Counted from the first letter of the stretch, positions 18,027-27,035 are shown. The stretch: 53,377 bases of DNA from Geobacteraceae bacterium (GCA_025355965.1 JANXYR010000040.1:1-53377), one strand, 5' to 3'. Translations and numbers: made by a program. Notes: generated by a model not told the origin, from the letters alone.

Positions 18027-18131
18027 TCATGAATTATTTGACTTACGCATATCGCTGATGGCAACGCACGCAAAAATGACCAACAGGATGAATCCGCAAA
18101 AAAGCCAGTCAGCCGTACTAAAACCGAACAT
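18027..18131 (-). CDS. 34-residue single-pass membrane microprotein
   Basis: A tiny ORF with strong translation signals. Its ATG at 18131 is two bases after the TGA of the TPR gene, and AGAGGAG, inside the last codons of that gene, lies at ideal distance. The product begins MFGFSTADW, has a hydrophobic segment at about residues 9-25 (LFCGFILLVIFACVAI) and ends in a polar tail SDMRKSNNS. It looks like a small single-pass membrane protein that may serve a neighbouring gene product. It is too short to be sure from sequence alone, but the coupling is convincing. Confidence 0.65.
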   Translation of the reverse strand: MFGFSTADWLFCGFILLVIFACVAISDMRKSNNS

Positions 18132-18133
18132 AA

Positions 18134-19042
18134 TCAACTCCTCTTGAAAGCTTCTGCCGCTTCTTCCATCAGGCCAATCTCCTGATAACAGGTTCCGAGC
18201 AGATAGTAAACCTCATTCAGTGGGAACTGTTCAGCAAAGACAGTGTCTGCAAGCACATCTTTTATGATCGCTGCGGCGTCGTCATTGAAGCCGTTGCCAT
18301 GCTGTTCGACAGCGATAGAGAGTGCAGTAAGGTAGTCTAGAGGCGGCACAATCGGGGTCTTGCCTGCCAGTATACCGGCAATTCGGACTTCAACCCGCGC
18401 CCTCTCAGCCATATCCAGTCTAGTTATTAGATCACTCCAGATTTCAGCCGCCTGTTCATAGCGTCCCAGAATGTACAGTGCTTCGCCATATTCATATGCG
18501 GCATGTATATCGTCGGGATTAAGGGCCAGCGCCGCCTTCAGCTGTTTTTCGGCAGCGTACCAGCAGGTTACGGCGTGCTGCATACTTGATAAATTGGAAC
18601 CCTTGTCAATATAGGTTCTGGCGATTTCCAGTGGCAGGCCAGCATTCTCCGGATCAAGCAGTGCCATGATCTTGAGTAAATTGATTTTACGATCCAGATA
18701 TGGTGCGTCTACTTCCTTAGCATCCAACATGATGATCTGGCCGCCCAGTTCGGAGATAATATGCGGGTAGGCATCTTTCAGCACAGCGGCGTATCCAATA
18801 CCGCCGATGCAGTCCGGATTTAGCCGCAGAGCTTGGTAGATGCCACGTCCCACCATATCGTAATCAGGCGCGCCGCTTGCGGCTGCCTCGGCAAAATCTT
18901 CCTCCAACAGCGGGATCGGTGGTTTGCCTTGCCACAAAATTGCGACCATGCCATCTCTGCCGGAGAGCATATAGTCATCCGACGGGGTAAAATAAATTAT
19001 TCCGTCCAATAGGGTTGGTTGTATCTGTTGCTTCTGGTTCAT
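18134..19042 (-). CDS. TPR-containing protein, function unknown
   Basis: A 302-residue cytoplasmic protein. The C-terminal half contains tetratricopeptide-like helices: AEKQLKAALALNPDDIHAAY, YEYGEALYILGRYEQAAEIW and YYLLGTCYQEIGLMEEAAEAF. The N-terminal 120 residues (LLDGIIYFTPSDDYMLSGRD) are not recognised. There is no signal peptide. It probably acts as a scaffold for other products of the operon. The start overlaps the stop of the upstream 280-residue gene by four bases, and its own last codons carry the ribosome-binding site of the microprotein gene. Confidence 0.75.
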   Translation of the reverse strand: MNQKQQIQPTLLDGIIYFTPSDDYMLSGRDGMVAILWQGKPPIPLLEEDFAEAAASGAPDYDMVGRGIYQALRLNPDCIGGIGYAAVLKDAYPHIISELGGQIIMLDAKEVDAPYLDRKINLLKIMALLDPENAGLPLEIARTYIDKGSNLSSMQHAVTCWYAAEKQLKAALALNPDDIHAAYEYGEALYILGRYEQAAEIWSDLITRLDMAERARVEVRIAGILAGKTPIVPPLDYLTALSIAVEQHGNGFNDDAAAIIKDVLADTVFAEQFPLNEVYYLLGTCYQEIGLMEEAAEAFKRS

Positions 19043-19881
19043 CGTTTTTCGTCCTCTCTTCCCGGAAACGTGTTGATACCGGCATGTACGCCGATCATAC
19101 GGTAAATATGTACCTCATCCCACGGCTCATCCATTATGCCGTCGTGAATAGCCCAGCTTCGCCCGCTCACGGTACGCTCCATGCCGGGCATCCGAAAGGG
19201 GCTAGAACCATCCAGCCGTAAAAAATATCTTCCCCCCGGCTGAAACTCGCGGTCTATCTCCAGCATCAAACGCTTGCCCCGCAGATAATCAAAACCGTAT
19301 TTTTCATAGCGGATGGCATTATCGTAAGATAGTGGCTCACCCACGATCATCTGTATCCCAAGCGCATCGGTGAAACGCTCCAGCAGCGGGAAAAAAGCAG
19401 CAAACAGCTGTAGCCCGTGGTGGGTCTGATTGGGGAAAAGCCCGGCCCGCATGGCACGCAACTCCTCCGGAATATTGCGCCCATGGGATGCAAACCAGTT
19501 ATTTGCTCCACTTTCGTCCACATCAACCGCATAGTGCGGGGATGTGGGATCACGAACGATACAAAAACTAAGTTCCATTTGATGAAACTGGGTATCGGAC
19601 AGCTCCAGAAAAAAAACTACGACTTCGCCATCTTGCTTTGACCGGGCTTCAATCCGTACAAGTGGCAACCCTTTCGGGGCGATGATTGTTATAAGTCGTT
19701 CCCCCGCGGAATTGCAGAGACCATTTTCTGCCAAGCCAAGAACATTGCGCAAGCGCTGCGGCAGCAAACGGGAATAGATGCTCTCCTTTTCAGGTTCACT
19801 GAGACGATTGATTGCCTGAAGTGAAGAGAGTGGCCGTCCGGCTGCATCCAGTAGTTGGCTGTTAGAGGGAAGTAGCGCCAT
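19039..19881 (-). CDS. Conserved protein of the deacetylase operon, GNAT-like C-terminal half
   Basis: A 280-residue cytoplasmic protein that I do not recognise as a whole. In its second half, NAIRYEKYGFDYLRGKRLMLEI resembles the A-x-x-x-YEKxGF signature near the end of GNAT acetyltransferases, but no convincing acetyl-CoA loop (Q/RxxGxG/A) is visible, so the resemblance may be structural or chance. The ATG at 19881 follows GGAAG; it overlaps the deacetylase gene by 20 bases. At the 3' end it overlaps the TPR gene by four bases. A longer frame would lie deep inside the deacetylase gene. Confidence 0.7.
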   Translation of the reverse strand: MALLPSNSQLLDAAGRPLSSLQAINRLSEPEKESIYSRLLPQRLRNVLGLAENGLCNSAGERLITIIAPKGLPLVRIEARSKQDGEVVVFFLELSDTQFHQMELSFCIVRDPTSPHYAVDVDESGANNWFASHGRNIPEELRAMRAGLFPNQTHHGLQLFAAFFPLLERFTDALGIQMIVGEPLSYDNAIRYEKYGFDYLRGKRLMLEIDREFQPGGRYFLRLDGSSPFRMPGMERTVSGRSWAIHDGIMDEPWDEVHIYRMIGVHAGINTFPGREDEKR

Positions 19882-21019
19882 AGCTTCCGAGTATACCAGG
19901 AAAAATGGTTTTTTTGATGGTGGAAATGCTTTTTTCCACCGATGCCAGCGCCAGCACTCGATCTCCTTCATCCGCCCAGTGCATGGCGTCCAAAAGGACA
20001 CGGTTCTGGTAACCCATTGGTTCTATCTTGTCAATAAACGCAGCTGGCAGGCGCGGTTCGAGTTCTACATTATTCATGATAGCCCAGGCCAAAGTCCAGG
20101 CCCGAGCTGTGTTGATGAGGTCGTACCCACCGCCACCGAGGGCCACCCAGGGAATTTTTAGCCGCTTTATTTTCAATAGCATCTCACTGTAGCTGTAGGT
20201 GGTAATCTCCAGATTGGTGAGTGGATCGGTGCGGAAGGTATCAGCGCCGATCTGAGTAACAATAATATCCGGATCAAAGGCGGCGATAAGTGGATAGGCC
20301 ACTTCATCAAAAGCTTTCATATACATGGCGTCATCTGTATGAGCCAGCAGCGGCACATTGACGGAATACCCTTTTCCGCTACCTTCTCCGATTTCGTTTT
20401 CAAAACCGGTACCGGGATAAAAATATATGCCACTCTCGTGAAGGGATATTGTCAGCACCTGATCGGTGTCGTAATATGCCTCCTGAACTCCATCACCGTG
20501 GTGGGCATCAATATCCAGATAAAGCACCCGACGACCGCGAGCAAGCAGCCAGTTGATGGCGACCACTGCGTCATTCAGGTAGGAAAAGCCGGAGGCCCTT
20601 GCGCGGTGGGCATGATGCCAGCCACCGTTCATATTGAAGGCGACATCGAACCCCTCCTCCTCTACCAGCCGCACAGCCTCGAAGGTAGCTCCGGCACCCA
20701 GCGCGGCATAATCAAACAGTCCCTTGAAAACCGGACAGTCCGCATCGCCCAGACCAAACCTGAAATCGGCCCGTGGCTCTTCAGAAACGCTGAATTCCTT
20801 GAGACGGGCAATGTAATCAGGGGTATGAAATGACAATAGCAGTTCATCCGAAACCGGCTTGCAGTCTCGAATTTGCATGTTCGGGAGTTTCAGTAATCCG
20901 TAGGCGTCCATAAGATCATGCGCCAGCCGGTTTCTATGCAGTTTGAATGGATGATCATCGCCAAAATTGAAATTGCTGAAAAGCGGAGAATAGATCAGGG
21001 CGGTACGACAGGGACGCAT
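19862..21019 (-). CDS. AcuC-like histone deacetylase family protein
   Basis: A 385-residue zinc-dependent deacetylase of the arginase/deacetylase fold. The signature elements are present: NMNGGWHHAHRARASGFSYLND (catalytic His pair), YLDIDAHHGDGVQEAYY (zinc ligands Asp and His, charge relay) and GADTFRTDPL with the third zinc ligand. AcuC removes acetyl groups from acetyl-CoA synthetase lysines; other members act on polyamines. The start at 21019 follows GTGAGG; a TTG two codons earlier is less likely. It is the first gene of a five-gene operon and follows the chemoreceptor terminator. Confidence 0.9.
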   Translation of the reverse strand: MRPCRTALIYSPLFSNFNFGDDHPFKLHRNRLAHDLMDAYGLLKLPNMQIRDCKPVSDELLLSFHTPDYIARLKEFSVSEEPRADFRFGLGDADCPVFKGLFDYAALGAGATFEAVRLVEEEGFDVAFNMNGGWHHAHRARASGFSYLNDAVVAINWLLARGRRVLYLDIDAHHGDGVQEAYYDTDQVLTISLHESGIYFYPGTGFENEIGEGSGKGYSVNVPLLAHTDDAMYMKAFDEVAYPLIAAFDPDIIVTQIGADTFRTDPLTNLEITTYSYSEMLLKIKRLKIPWVALGGGGYDLINTARAWTLAWAIMNNVELEPRLPAAFIDKIEPMGYQNRVLLDAMHWADEGDRVLALASVEKSISTIKKTIFPGILGSYGATSL

Positions 21020-21045
21020 CAGCAAGCCTCACGGCAGAATGGACA

Positions 21046-21101
21046 AAAATAGAGAGCCGGGTTGCCACAAGCGCGGTGCGAATCGCGGACAACCCGGTTC
21101 C
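21046..21101 (-). terminator. Terminator after the Cache chemoreceptor gene
   Basis: On the minus strand ACCGGGTTG pairs with CAACCCGGC around a structured loop that holds a small GCG/CGC stem. TCTCTATTTTTG follows. It lies about 45 bases after the chemoreceptor stop and before the deacetylase start. Confidence 0.55.
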
Positions 21102-21146
21102 ATGGAAATTGTACTTAACTTTTAACTGACTTCTTCTCAGCTTACA

Positions 21147-22862
21147 TTACATCTTGAACTGTGCCACTATCTGCTTGAGCTCCTCAGCCATGGAAGCCAG
21201 CTGCTTGGCCGATGCGGCGGTCTCATTGGAGCTTTTTGATGCATCGTTGACGACTTCGGTAATCTGATGTACGCCATTGCTGATTTCGTGAGTGGTTGCG
21301 GTCTGCTGCCCCGCAGCAATGGCGATCTGGTTGATCTGGCTGGTCAGATCCCCCACCTGGCTTATGATCTCTCCCAGCGCATGACCGGAACGGGACGCAT
21401 CCTGCGTGCCGCGCTCAACCTCCTGGACGCCTTCTTCCATGGCATCAACCGCTGATTGGGTCTCTTTCTGGATTGCTTTTATCATTTCGCCAATCTCTCG
21501 GGTCGCCTTGGTAGTGCGCTCGGCCAATGCCCGTACCTCATCAGCAACAACAGCAAAACCGCGACCCTGCTCACCGGCCCTGGCGGCTTCTATTGCAGCA
21601 TTGAGGGCTAGAAGGTTGGTCTGATCGGCAATATCCTCGATCGTGCCGACAATATTTCCGATCTGTTCAGAGCGAACACCGAGCGATGCTACTGTCTTGG
21701 CACTCTGTTGCACCTTGACGGCAATGCGCTGGATACTCTGAACTGCATGATCGACAACTTCCGAGCCATTCATTGCGGTCTGGGTAGCGCGAGTCGATAT
21801 CTCGACCGTACGAATGCAGTTGTTGGCGATCTCAGAAGATGTTGCGGCCATCTCTTCGCAGGCAACCGCCACGGAGGCTGACTGTGAAGCCGCTCTTTGC
21901 GTCCCGCTTGCGATGGCGGCTGAAGTCCTGTTCAGATTCTCTGCAGACCCTGCTACATCGACCGCATTCTGGCTGATTCGAACAATTATTTCCTTCATAT
22001 TATCGAGAAAATTGTTGAACGAATGTGCCAGCGAGCCCGTTTCATCGCCGCGTTCAACAATCAGACGCTTTGTCAGGTCTCCACCTCCGCTGGACATCTC
22101 TGCCAGGCTTGTATCGACATAACCGAGGGTTCTGGTTATACCTCTGCTGATAAAGAAGCAGAGCAGCAGCATGAACAGGGCAAACACGAAATTAATGCTG
22201 ACCAGTACCCATTTTACAGCGGCCACATCACTTTTGACGTCATCGATATAAATTCCGCTCCCCAGCAACCAACCCCATGGTTCGAATTTTTGCACGTAGG
22301 ATAACTTGGTATACAGTTCGCTCGTAGTACCGCCCCCCGCCTTCGGCTTTGGCCACTCGTAGTTGACAAAACCATTGCCGGCTCTATCAGCCACTTCGAC
22401 AAAAGCGGTAAACAGGTTTTTATTATCAAGCTTTCTCTTCTCGCCATTAAGCCCATCGATAGATTGTGTAGCCTTGTTGAATTTGGCATCGTCAAGCACC
22501 TTGCCGTCCAGCGCCGGAACAGTAGGATGCATGATCATCTTCGGTGCCGGCTTGCCGAGATCGTTAATCCAGACATACTCCTTTTTCTCATAGCGCAGCT
22601 TTTTAATCTGTTCCGCAGCTTCCTTCTGCGCCTGCTCAAGAGGCATTTTGCCAGCTTTTACACCGGCATCACCCTGTTCAAGAATGCCCATTGCCAGCTC
22701 TACCACATGACGTGTGGCATCCTGCTTTTCCTTGTATATGCGTGATTCAATCATCGGCAGCAGGAAGGAAAATAGACCAATCATTACGACCGCTACGCTG
22801 ATAATCGATATCGACATGATTTTGTACTGAATTCGCCAGTTTTTGAAACGTGTAATAACCAT
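21147..22862 (-). CDS. Methyl-accepting chemotaxis protein with a periplasmic single-Cache domain
   Basis: A 571-residue chemoreceptor. TM1 is at about residues 16-34. The periplasmic part has the Cache_2 pattern: [18 protein letters not shown], then FVNYEWPKP and [17 protein letters not shown]2 is at about 190-210, followed by HAMP and a methyl-accepting signalling domain with the hairpin tip [19 protein letters not shown]. Cache_2 receptors commonly sense small organic acids. AAAAGGGG precedes the ATG. A terminator follows. No CheA, CheW or other che gene is in the window, so it must feed a pathway encoded elsewhere. Confidence 0.93.
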   Translation of the reverse strand: MVITRFKNWRIQYKIMSISIISVAVVMIGLFSFLLPMIESRIYKEKQDATRHVVELAMGILEQGDAGVKAGKMPLEQAQKEAAEQIKKLRYEKKEYVWINDLGKPAPKMIMHPTVPALDGKVLDDAKFNKATQSIDGLNGEKRKLDNKNLFTAFVEVADRAGNGFVNYEWPKPKAGGGTTSELYTKLSYVQKFEPWGWLLGSGIYIDDVKSDVAAVKWVLVSINFVFALFMLLLCFFISRGITRTLGYVDTSLAEMSSGGGDLTKRLIVERGDETGSLAHSFNNFLDNMKEIIVRISQNAVDVAGSAENLNRTSAAIASGTQRAASQSASVAVACEEMAATSSEIANNCIRTVEISTRATQTAMNGSEVVDHAVQSIQRIAVKVQQSAKTVASLGVRSEQIGNIVGTIEDIADQTNLLALNAAIEAARAGEQGRGFAVVADEVRALAERTTKATREIGEMIKAIQKETQSAVDAMEEGVQEVERGTQDASRSGHALGEIISQVGDLTSQINQIAIAAGQQTATTHEISNGVHQITEVVNDASKSSNETAASAKQLASMAEELKQIVAQFKM

Positions 22863-22874
22863 TTTTTGCCCCTT

Positions 22875-23183
22875 TTATTTGATTTGTCTCAAATTTAATC
22901 TGCGAAAGCCCATACGAAAGACTTTTATATACGACAACTGGCTTACAGCAATAACCACTATCACACATAGTATGACACCAAACCCGTTGATGCTGGCCGG
23001 TGTCATGGTGACCAACGATGATTGTATTGCATCGGTAAGTGACGAGACAGCGCCTCGGGCCTCTTGCTTAGTCGCAACAGCAATAACTGGTATTTCAGGT
23101 TGCTTGCCGGTAACGGACGGGTTGCCATAAAGTACGTTCGCATTACGGGCAACAAGTACTGTCGCCCTTATTTTCGGGTTCAA
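22875..23183 (-). CDS. Uncertain small membrane-anchored ORF between tRNA-Ala and a chemoreceptor
   Basis: A 102-codon open frame with only a TTG start and no Shine-Dalgarno. It shows a hydrophobic segment at about residues 65-85 (NGFGVILCVIVVIAV), followed by a basic tail (KVFRMGFRRLNLRQIK). The first 60 residues would be periplasmic. It ends 12 bases before the chemoreceptor start. It might be a real small gene co-transcribed with the receptor, or the 3' remnant of a larger membrane protein gene whose 5' part is gone. I do not recognise it. Confidence 0.35.
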   Translation of the reverse strand: MNPKIRATVLVARNANVLYGNPSVTGKQPEIPVIAVATKQEARGAVSSLTDAIQSSLVTMTPASINGFGVILCVIVVIAVSQLSYIKVFRMGFRRLNLRQIK

Positions 23184-23204
23184 CGGAGACTGGGTGCAGT
23201 AATA

Positions 23205-23280
23205 TGGTGGAGATGAACGGGATCGAACCGTCGACCTATGCGTTGCGAACGCATCGCTCTCCCAGCTGAGCTACATCCCC
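23205..23280 (-). tRNA. tRNA-Ala (anticodon CGC)
   Basis: A 76-base cloverleaf read on the minus strand. The acceptor stem GGGGATG pairs with CATCTCC and includes the G3-U70 pair that identifies alanine tRNAs. The D arm is GCTC/GAGC. The anticodon arm is ATGCG/CGCAT with loop TTCGCAA, giving anticodon CGC (codon GCG). The T arm is CGACGGTTCGATCCCG-like with GTTCGA. The terminal CCA is encoded. It lies seven bases after the stop codon of the histidine kinase gene, so it may be processed from that transcript unless it has a promoter inside the kinase gene. Confidence 0.95.
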
Positions 23281-23287
23281 AATCAAT

Positions 23288-24655
23288 TTATTCTGCCAGT
23301 GGCAATGTTATCGTGAAAACGGCTCCTCGTCCGGCATTACAGACCTCTATCGAGCCAAAATGATTGAGAATTATCCGGTTCGTAATCGCTAGCCCAAGGC
23401 CAGTACCATGGTGCTTGGTTGTGAAAAAGGGGTTGAAGATCTGCGAAAGCATATCTTTAGGAATACCGCCGCCAGTGTCCGCAAATGTGATAATTACCGT
23501 CTTTTTTTCATGCAATGTTTTTTCAAGCGTCAGATCCAGTTGTCCACCTTCAGGCATCGCATCACAGGAATTCAGTATTAAATTGAGAAAAACCTGTTTT
23601 AGCTGGTGCGCATCGCCAAAAACAACCCAGGGGCGAGCATCACAGGAAAGCGATACCTTAATATTATGGTCCTCAAAAGCAGTAGTGCAGCTTATAAGGC
23701 AATCCTGAATAATTTCTTCCAGATCACAGTAACTGAAACAGATAGTCGGTTTACGTGAAAACGCCAAAACTTCAGAAAGCATTTTCTCAAGCCGAATGAC
23801 TTCCGAGACAATTGTATCGGCATATTGGTGATCCCGTGTCTCAGCAGGTAATGACTTGAGCAGACGACCGGCAAAACCTCCGATGGCTATAAGTGGATTT
23901 TTCAGTTCGTGGGCCAGGTTTGCAGCCATCTCACCGATGGCTGCCAGTCGCTCGCCATGCAGCAGGCGCTCTCGGGCATCTTTCAAGTTTAGATGGGCAT
24001 CTTCGATGCGGTTATACAGCATTGAATTTTCGATCGCCATGCCGGCCTGATTGGCAAAGAGTCGTAAGAAATGTAAGTTGTTACTTGAAATTTCACGGGC
24101 TGAATCCGGATTATCAACCACTATCATGCCGATAGTATTTTCGCGTGCAACAAGAGGTACCGCCGCAAATTTTCCGCCGCATAACGGTCTGATAAAATGA
24201 CAGGACAGGCATTTTTGGCAGAGGACGTCATCGGAATGGCAAAGACTCCGCTCTGAAACAATATGGCGTATAAGCGGGCAGAAACCGTCGATTTCCAAAC
24301 GTGTCAGACGAACCTGCAGACAGAATTCAGCAGACCTCTGCTTCGAAATTATTTCGTCACTTAGATCCCAACGACTCTCTAGGCTATCATGTCCGCCAAC
24401 AATCTCTAGCCCTTCGGACAGTTTGCTGGTTACAGCCAACATGCCTTGCAGCACGTTAGATTTTTCGTTACGCAGAAACAAAACGGCGCGTTCAAACAGG
24501 TTTGATGAGGGGGCGGTAATCGCGGTAAGAATTAGATGCGTCAGCTTGTTTAGCCGCATAGTGGAAAGCATCGTGTTGCTAAACTGATACAAAAGCGTCA
24601 GTTCGGACAGACGATTATCGGTTTCAGGATGATTTAGAGAATCATGATTGTTCAA
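23288..24655 (-). CDS. GAF-domain sensor histidine kinase with a cysteine cluster
   Basis: A 455-residue soluble histidine kinase. The N-terminal 220 residues form a GAF-like domain with an unusual set of cysteines: C139, C146, C149, C152 and C159, plus C112 and C126. The HisKA domain has NLAHELKNPL with His249; the ATPase domain has LNLILNSCDAMPEGG (N box), FADTGGGIP (G1) and GTGLGLAI (G2). No membrane segment is seen, so the CLSCH string in the cluster is unlikely to bind haem c and more likely binds Fe-S or zinc. No cognate regulator is adjacent. Confidence 0.9.
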   Translation of the reverse strand: MNNHDSLNHPETDNRLSELTLLYQFSNTMLSTMRLNKLTHLILTAITAPSSNLFERAVLFLRNEKSNVLQGMLAVTSKLSEGLEIVGGHDSLESRWDLSDEIISKQRSAEFCLQVRLTRLEIDGFCPLIRHIVSERSLCHSDDVLCQKCLSCHFIRPLCGGKFAAVPLVARENTIGMIVVDNPDSAREISSNNLHFLRLFANQAGMAIENSMLYNRIEDAHLNLKDARERLLHGERLAAIGEMAANLAHELKNPLIAIGGFAGRLLKSLPAETRDHQYADTIVSEVIRLEKMLSEVLAFSRKPTICFSYCDLEEIIQDCLISCTTAFEDHNIKVSLSCDARPWVVFGDAHQLKQVFLNLILNSCDAMPEGGQLDLTLEKTLHEKKTVIITFADTGGGIPKDMLSQIFNPFFTTKHHGTGLGLAITNRIILNHFGSIEVCNAGRGAVFTITLPLAE

Positions 24656-24691
24656 GTCTGATCCTGTTTACCGTTAACTAGATATATCAGA

Positions 24692-25048
24692 TTAAACCCG
24701 GCGTTCTTTTTCCTCAGCAGCTATCTTACAATCTATACACTGGGTTGTCACTGGCCTCGCCTTAAGGCGGGCTTCTCCGATGTCCTCTCCGCAATCATCA
24801 CAAATACCGAACTCTCTGGACTCTATCCGGTCAAGGGCATCTTTAATTTTATTGATCAACTTCCGTTCTCTATCCCTGATGCGAAGCTCAAAGCTGCGAT
24901 CGGACTCCTGAGTAGCACGGTCGGTCGGATCAGGAAAGTTTGCAGCATCCAAAGTCATCTCAGTTACTGTTTTACCAGCCTCACCTTGCAACACTCTCAT
25001 CTCTTCATTTAACATGCTTTTGAAATAATCAAGTTTTTCCTGTTCCAT
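24692..25048 (-). CDS. DksA/TraR-family zinc-finger transcription factor
   Basis: A 118-residue protein with an N-terminal coiled-coil hairpin and a C-terminal four-cysteine zinc finger: CDDCGEDIGEARLKARPV, then TQCIDCK. DksA-type proteins bind the RNA polymerase secondary channel and modulate rRNA and amino-acid promoters with ppGpp. Asp residues at the coiled-coil tip could not be assigned with certainty; the tip region is DAANFPDPTDRATQESD. GGGAG lies before the ATG at 25048. The histidine kinase gene follows after 36 bases. Confidence 0.88.
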   Translation of the reverse strand: MEQEKLDYFKSMLNEEMRVLQGEAGKTVTEMTLDAANFPDPTDRATQESDRSFELRIRDRERKLINKIKDALDRIESREFGICDDCGEDIGEARLKARPVTTQCIDCKIAAEEKERRV

Positions 25049-25225
25049 AGCCAACTCCCGATTTCGTATGAACTGAAAGATTTTAGTGAGAATAGCTCAA
25101 CATGTCCAGAAAAAAATCAGGGGGAGAAATCACTGCTTTGTCGTTTCCTTTTACAAAACTATTACACTATATGCGGTTAAGGCCTTGCTATTATGCGCGT
25201 GTAAAAATTCTATTCTGGGGGAACA

Positions 25226-26299
25226 ATGGCACCGTCACTAAAAATTGGGACGCATACAGTTCGCTATCCACTCATTCAGGGCGGCATGGGCGCTCGGATA
25301 TCTGCCGGCAGATTGGCCGGTCATGTTGCAAAATGCGGCGGTGTCGGACTAGTCGCTGCTGCAGGCATAGCACTCAATAGCGGTCTCTATGATGGAAAGA
25401 ACTTTTTTCAAGCTGAGGCAGAGGCCTTTAAAGCCGAGCTACGAAAGGCTTACGAAATTGCTCCTGACGGAGTTATCGGCGTTAACGTCATGGTAGCTCT
25501 CTCCGATTTCGAGTCACTTGTAAAAGCGGCTATCGAAGGGGGCGCAAAGGTTATTGTATGTGGAGCCGGGCTCCCGATGGGACTGCCGGAACTGACCGCA
25601 GGCCATCCTGACGTTGCTCTGGTGCCGATCGTCTCATCACTTCGGGCTGCCCAGCTAATTGTACGGAAATGGCAGAAAGCTTATCACCGATTGCCGGATG
25701 CGGTTGTAGTGGAGGACCCTGATACTGCCGGCGGACATCTGGGCGAAAAAATGGAGCGAATCGGTACCGGTGAGTACAAGCAATACGCTACAGTACGTGA
25801 TATTAAGGCTTTCTTTCGTGACGAGTGCGGTGCTGATGTGCCGGTGATAGCCGCCGGCGGTGTATGGGACCGGGCAGATTTGGAACACGCCCTGGCTGAA
25901 GGAGCTGACGGAGTTCAGATGGCTAGTCGCTTTGTCTGTACAGAGGAGAGTGATGCCAGTGATGAGTTCAAACAGCGCTACCTTGACTGTACAAAAGATG
26001 ATATCGGCTTGATCATGAGCCCGGCCGGACTTCCAGGACGGGCAATTTATAACAATATAGAGAACATCCGCCAGTACGATCTTGACCATAATACCCCATG
26101 CAGAATGGGCTGCCTGAAAAAATGCTCTTACAAGGAGTCTGGCGAACGCTTCTGTATTGTTACCGCCCTTGATCGTGCCCAGCGTGGCGATGTCGAAACC
26201 GGTCTTGTTTTTTGTGGGACTAACGCCTGGAAAGCTGACAGAATCACGACTGTACAGGCCATTTTTGACGAACTTTTTGGTGATTTACCAGTAAAATAA
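25226..26299 (+). CDS. Nitronate monooxygenase family flavoprotein
   Basis: A 357-residue TIM-barrel FMN enzyme of the nitronate monooxygenase/2-nitropropane dioxygenase family. Visible signatures are YPLIQGGMGARIS at the N-terminus, VEDPDTAGGHLG with the catalytic His, VIAAGGVWDRADLEHALAEGADGVQMASRF (phosphate-binding loop), and a Cys-rich tail (CRMGCLKKCSYKESGERFC). The tail may bind a metal or cluster. FabK-type enoyl reductases share the fold, so the reaction is not certain. TGGGGGAA precedes the ATG. It is divergent from the DksA-type gene. Confidence 0.87.
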   Translation: MAPSLKIGTHTVRYPLIQGGMGARISAGRLAGHVAKCGGVGLVAAAGIALNSGLYDGKNFFQAEAEAFKAELRKAYEIAPDGVIGVNVMVALSDFESLVKAAIEGGAKVIVCGAGLPMGLPELTAGHPDVALVPIVSSLRAAQLIVRKWQKAYHRLPDAVVVEDPDTAGGHLGEKMERIGTGEYKQYATVRDIKAFFRDECGADVPVIAAGGVWDRADLEHALAEGADGVQMASRFVCTEESDASDEFKQRYLDCTKDDIGLIMSPAGLPGRAIYNNIENIRQYDLDHNTPCRMGCLKKCSYKESGERFCIVTALDRAQRGDVETGLVFCGTNAWKADRITTVQAIFDELFGDLPVK

Positions 26300-26363
26300 C
26301 CATGCTTTAGCAATCAAGTCCCGGAGGGCAGAGATGATTATATCTGCCACTGACATTTTCTGC

Positions 26364-26392
26364 TTGACTTGTCAAACTCATGTATCTATATT
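26364..26392 (+). promoter_or_regulatory. Sigma-70 promoter of rplU-rpmA
   Basis: TTGACT at 26364-26369 and TATATT at 26387-26392 with a 17-base spacer, each one base off consensus. The predicted transcript starts near 26399, giving a leader of about 35 bases before rplU. Confidence 0.75.
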
Positions 26393-26433
26393 CCATAACT
26401 CTTTAAAAATTAGAAGCGGATGGAGATGAGCAT

Positions 26434-26742
26434 ATGTACGCAGTTATCAAAACAGGTGGAAAGCAATACAAGGTTACTGAAGGTGAATTTCTCAAGGTTG
26501 AAAAACTTGAGGGCGAAATTGGCGATAGCATTGAATTCGCTGAAATCCTTATGGTGGGTGGAGAAAAGACTGTAGTAGGTGTTCCACTCGTCGCCGGCGC
26601 TTCAGTAACGGCCAAAATTGCCGTACAGGGCAAAGGTAAAAAAGTTCTCGTATTTAAATCCAAGCGCCGTAAAGATTCTCGTAAACTGCGCGGTCATCGT
26701 CAGTTCCTGACCGTTCTAAAAATTGAAAAGATTACTGCTTAA
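26434..26742 (+). CDS. rplU: 50S ribosomal protein L21
   Basis: A 102-residue protein with the standard L21 start [14 protein letters not shown] and end [18 protein letters not shown]21 binds 23S rRNA domain V region in the large subunit. Length is normal. GGAGATGAG precedes the ATG. It is followed by rpmA after 38 bases, as in most bacteria. Confidence 0.97.
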   Translation: MYAVIKTGGKQYKVTEGEFLKVEKLEGEIGDSIEFAEILMVGGEKTVVGVPLVAGASVTAKIAVQGKGKKVLVFKSKRRKDSRKLRGHRQFLTVLKIEKITA

Positions 26743-26780
26743 TCAAAACCGCATAAATATTTTTCCCAGGAGATACGGAA

Positions 26781-27035
26781 ATGGCACATAAAAAAGCTGG
26801 TGGTAGTTCAAGAAACGGTAGAGATTCAGGTGGGCAGCGACTTGGCTGTAAGAAATTTGGCGGCGAGAGCGTAAAAGCCGGCAACATTATTTATCGTCAA
26901 CGCGGCACCCAGATCCACCCCGGAAACAACGTCGGTTGCGGCAAGGACTACACATTGTTTGCGCTGATCGAAGGCGTGGTTGCATTTGAGCGTTTAGGCA
27001 AAGATCGCAAAAAGGTTTCTGTATACCCAAACTAA
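26781..27035 (+). CDS. rpmA: 50S ribosomal protein L27
   Basis: An 84-residue protein starting [16 protein letters not shown], with [24 protein letters not shown] as the core signature. L27's flexible N-terminus reaches the peptidyl-transferase centre. Here the N-terminus begins directly with AHKKAGG, so no Firmicute-type processed extension is present. CAGGAGA precedes the ATG. A strong terminator follows, so obgE, the usual next gene, is not in this transcript. Confidence 0.97.
   Translation: MAHKKAGGSSRNGRDSGGQRLGCKKFGGESVKAGNIIYRQRGTQIHPGNNVGCGKDYTLFALIEGVVAFERLGKDRKKVSVYPN

Noticed and set aside
24191-24240. CLSCH in the histidine kinase as a haem c site
   Set aside because: The protein has no signal peptide or membrane segment, so it stays in the cytoplasm, where c-type haem is not attached.
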